Shown here piece by piece: positions 34,446 to 36,762 of a stretch of DNA of 36,762 nt. Position 1 is the stretch's first letter. Each line of letters opens with the position of its first letter. The position numbers were made by a program, and so were the translations under genes. Origin of the DNA: Oceanospirillaceae bacterium (GTDB taxonomy: Bacteria; Pseudomonadota; Gammaproteobacteria; Pseudomonadales; Balneatricaceae); NCBI GenBank assembly GCA_024686035.1, contig JAIBDW010000012.1, positions 1 to 36,762 of the forward strand. The letters are read 5' to 3'. The notes beneath the pieces are model-generated. The model saw nothing but the letters and a program-made list of their open reading frames with translations. It made no database searches and was not told the DNA's origin.

Positions 34446-35118
34446 TTGGAGTTCCTTTTATTTCAACATGGTTTAGTAATTTTGAAGGCAAATTAAATAA
34501 GTTAGGCTTTGCTTGGCCCATAAATGCTGTAATTTTAGCACGATCTTTAACACCTTTGTCGCTTTCAACGCCACCGCTTACATCGATTGCCCAAGGATTA
34601 ACCTGCCGTATAGCCTGCTGGACATTGTAGCAATCAATGCCGCCTGCTAGAACTACATCTTCAGCAATATCGGCGGGAATTCTGTGCCAATCAAACTGGT
34701 CGCCTGTACCACCTGGTACGCCGGGCTTATAGGCATCTAACAATAAGCCTTGTGCGCCTTTGTAGTGTTGCCTTTGCTGATGTAAATCAATGTTTGGACG
34801 CATTCTCACGGCTTTAATCCATGGCAGTTGAAACTGGTCGCAAAATTCTGGTGATTCATCACCGTGAAACTGCAATAAAGACAGTGGAACTTGAGACAGA
34901 ACTTTATCAATCTGCGAAGCAGTAGCGTCAACAAATAAACCTACGCAGGATACAAAAGGAGGTAAAGCCTGAGCGATCTCTTTTGCAGTGGCCATATCAA
35001 CTGATCGCGGGCTTGGTGGATAAAATACCAGGCCTATGGCATCCACGCCTTTTTGAGCAGCAAAAACGGCATCACTTGCTTGGCGAAGGCCACATATTTT
35101 AACGCGGGGTTGAGTCAC
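34438..35118 (-). CDS. trpF: Phosphoribosylanthranilate isomerase
   Basis: Isomerises phosphoribosylanthranilate in tryptophan synthesis. A free-standing TrpF of 226 residues, not fused to TrpC as in enterics. Motifs are [12 protein letters not shown] (catalytic Cys in KICG), [34 protein letters not shown] (catalytic Asp) and [16 protein letters not shown]. About 15 extra residues follow the usual end and reach into trpB. The order truA-trpF-trpB-trpA-accD is common in this group. Confidence 0.97.
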   Translation of the reverse strand: MTQPRVKICGLRQASDAVFAAQKGVDAIGLVFYPPSPRSVDMATAKEIAQALPPFVSCVGLFVDATASQIDKVLSQVPLSLLQFHGDESPEFCDQFQLPWIKAVRMRPNIDLHQQRQHYKGAQGLLLDAYKPGVPGGTGDQFDWHRIPADIAEDVVLAGGIDCYNVQQAIRQVNPWAIDVSGGVESDKGVKDRAKITAFMGQAKPNLFNLPSKLLNHVEIKGTPSD

Positions 35119-35220
35119 AATAAGTCGCAGCTATTTATCAAAGAAGATGTATTGGATAAGTCTAATGGTATCAGATAATATCCATTTTGGTGCACAATCT
35201 ACAGCCTTTATTACACTCTT

Positions 35221-36072
35221 TTAAGCATTTATCCATGGTGCAAGAAAATGCGGCCCCAAAGGCGCTTGAGGCAACCCGAAAACATCATCATACTCGGCAT
35301 TGACAAAATACAAACCATAAGGCGCAGCTGTTGCTGCGCTAGCGCGGCGATCTTTGGCCAGCAACACTTCCAAAGCCCATTGTGGCGGTGCCTCCCCAGT
35401 GCCAATTTTCATCAACAAACCTGCCAAATTTCGAATCATATGATGTAAAAATGCATTAGCTCGCACATCTAAAACGATATAATCACCTGCACATACTACT
35501 TTAAAATGGTGCAGGGTGCGGATGGGATTATTAGCCTGACAGGAGGCTGCGCGAAATGAGCTAAAGTCATGGGTACCTAGCAAATAATCAGCAGCCCTTT
35601 GCATAGTGTCACTATTTAAAGGTCGGTAATTCCAGCTGACCTCTTTGTCCATGAGCGCCGGACGCATGGGATGATTATAAATGACATAACGATATTGGCG
35701 TGCTGTGGCACTAAAGCGCGCATGAAACTTCTCATCGACCGGATGAGCCCACTGCACAGCCACATCATCTGGCAAATTCATATTGCCACCATGAGTCCAA
35801 GCTCGCAGCGGCCTTTTTGCAAAAGTATCAAAATGCACCACTTGTGCACTAGCATGAACACCTGCATCAGTGCGCCCTGCACAGATCACCTTTATCTGTT
35901 CATTTGCCACTAAACTCAGGGCGTCTTCTAGCCTTTCTTGCACACTAATGTGGCCATGAGGTTGACGCTGCCAACCGTGGTAATGGCGGCCATTATAGGC
36001 AATCCCTAGAGCGACACGCTGCTGACCTTGTGCTAAAAATTCACAAGGGGATGGTTTAAATGGTGTGGTCAT
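35221..36072 (-). CDS. truA: tRNA pseudouridine(38-40) synthase
   Basis: Makes pseudouridine at positions 38-40 of the tRNA anticodon arm. A protein of 283 residues with the catalytic aspartate in CAGRTDAGVHASAQ (D69), the N-terminal LGIAYNGRHYHGWQRQ and the C-terminal FLHHMIRNLAGLLMKIGTGEAP. It begins 6 bases after fimV on the same strand, and 102 bases separate it from trpF. Confidence 0.97.
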   Translation of the reverse strand: MTTPFKPSPCEFLAQGQQRVALGIAYNGRHYHGWQRQPHGHISVQERLEDALSLVANEQIKVICAGRTDAGVHASAQVVHFDTFAKRPLRAWTHGGNMNLPDDVAVQWAHPVDEKFHARFSATARQYRYVIYNHPMRPALMDKEVSWNYRPLNSDTMQRAADYLLGTHDFSSFRAASCQANNPIRTLHHFKVVCAGDYIVLDVRANAFLHHMIRNLAGLLMKIGTGEAPPQWALEVLLAKDRRASAATAAPYGLYFVNAEYDDVFGLPQAPLGPHFLAPWINA

Positions 36073-36078
36073 ATAACT

Positions 36079-36762
36079 TCAAACTTGGTTGATAGTAGAT
36101 AATAAAACATGAGCCTGAGCTTGTTGGCCGGCATTACCCTTATCAATTACTTCTTGGAGGATGTCTATGGCTGTTTGCACTTCGCCCATGTCGTTGTAAC
36201 TAGAGGCCAAAAACAGCTTAGTATCCATCTGCGCCTCGACAGACAAGTATTCTACCGGTTCATCAGCCTCATTAGGCATAGGCCCGTGGCCTGTGAGCAG
36301 GTCATTTACGTCGTTAGATAAGCTAGCGCTAGGCACATTAATCGGTGTATTTAGAGCCTTATCTGTAGCTCTCGAGCGAGCTTCTTCTTGGGTTATTTTT
36401 GGCTTGGCTTTAGATGCTTTTTTAGCAGGTGTAACAGCCCACCATAGAACCCCCAAAAGACACACACCAAGCATAAACAACGACAGTATGATATGTTCAG
36501 TGGTTAACCACTGGCTAGACTTCTTTTGCACTGGTGGCAGGGCCTTGGGCGTACTTTTAGTTTGTCTAAGTTCTTCAGCCTTGTCAGCCAACTCGGCCTG
36601 TTTAGCTTCTTTGGCTTCTTTGGCCTCTTTGGCTTCTTTGGCTTCTTTGGCTTCTTTGGCTTCCTTGGCTTCCTTGGCTTCCCTGTCTAGCTTTAGCTGC
36701 TGGGCTGCTTGGGTTTGCCTTGCTTGTTCTTGTTGCGTGGATTGCAACTCTTCTTGTGTGTA
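36079..36762 (-). CDS. fimV: FimV-type polar hub protein, C-terminal part (cut by window edge)
   Basis: The frame is open to the window end (last codons Y-T-Q-E-E on the minus strand), so only the C-terminal ~227 residues are seen. In order: a Q-rich stretch, eight EAK units, a basic linker, one membrane helix (HIILSLFMLGVCLLGVLWWAV), an acidic linker, and a TPR-like end (VEAQMDTKLFLASSYNDMGEVQTAIDILQEVIDKGN). The membrane helix followed by a cytoplasmic TPR and the location next to truA both identify FimV, which organises type IV pili and the cell pole. The periplasmic LysM region would lie outside the window. Confidence 0.88.
   Translation of the reverse strand, partial: YTQEELQSTQQEQARQTQAAQQLKLDREAKEAKEAKEAKEAKEAKEAKEAKEAKQAELADKAEELRQTKSTPKALPPVQKKSSQWLTTEHIILSLFMLGVCLLGVLWWAVTPAKKASKAKPKITQEEARSRATDKALNTPINVPSASLSNDVNDLLTGHGPMPNEADEPVEYLSVEAQMDTKLFLASSYNDMGEVQTAIDILQEVIDKGNAGQQAQAHVLLSTINQV
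36605..36685 (-). repeat. 9-bp tandem repeat inside fimV (EAK units)
   Basis: Nine tandem copies of a 9-base unit (GCTTCTTTG on the plus strand, with a few C-for-T changes) encode the run of EAK tripeptides just before the membrane helix. Copy-number changes would keep the frame and change linker length. The units nearest 36605 are nearly identical, which suggests recent expansion. Confidence 0.9.

Overview
The window looks like a chromosome segment of a marine, Oceanospirillales-like gammaproteobacterium. The basis is gene content and order: tig, three tRNA genes, cysS, glnS, ppiB and lpxH at one end, and metZ-purF-cvpA-dedD-folC-accD-trpA-trpB-trpF-truA-fimV at the other. Both blocks resemble the order known from Pseudomonas and relatives. 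Base composition by eye is moderate (about 43-45% GC), except for the first ~750 bases. The taxonomic call is an inference and no species is claimed.

Layout. 1-606: 5' part of trigger factor (minus strand, runs off the window). 888-1186: tRNA-His, tRNA-Arg and tRNA-Pro, all minus strand. 1324-4406: cysS and glnS (minus). 4585-5806: ppiB and lpxH (plus). 5902-21518: an accessory organosulfur island. 21556-23172: a second DMT exporter and miaE (minus). 23466-26066: acnB (plus). 26201-36762: housekeeping genes, all minus, ending inside fimV. No gene-free stretch exceeds 300 bases. The longest gaps (607-887, 8052-8324, 9321-9604, 15442-15695, 17998-18232, 23173-23465) hold promoters, palindromes or hairpins where noted. 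In 607-887 I see nothing I can name.

The organosulfur island can be read as one pathway. TauABC imports taurine. Tpa transaminates it with pyruvate to sulfoacetaldehyde and alanine. An acetyltransferase (Xsc, not in this window) would cleave sulfoacetaldehyde with phosphate to acetyl phosphate and sulfite. The PTA/PTB-family enzyme would convert acetyl phosphate to acetyl-CoA. SoeABC, a cytoplasm-facing molybdopterin/iron-sulfur/membrane-anchor enzyme, would oxidise sulfite to sulfate and feed electrons to quinone, and TauE would export surplus sulfite. A MocR-type regulator (TauR) is divergent from tpa. Two small genes inside the island, a DUF442/rhodanese-like protein and an unrecognised 60-residue protein, each have their own apparent promoter with a palindrome placed as a repressor site would be.

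The oddest points are the absence of xsc; a TauC permease with an extra N-terminal membrane segment and about 120 inserted residues in its first outer loop; the unknown 60-residue gene; a truncated SDR gene between the transport and sulfite operons; recurrent TTGGCCC words in the candidate promoters; and a perfect 9-bp hairpin just upstream of the acnB ribosome binding site.
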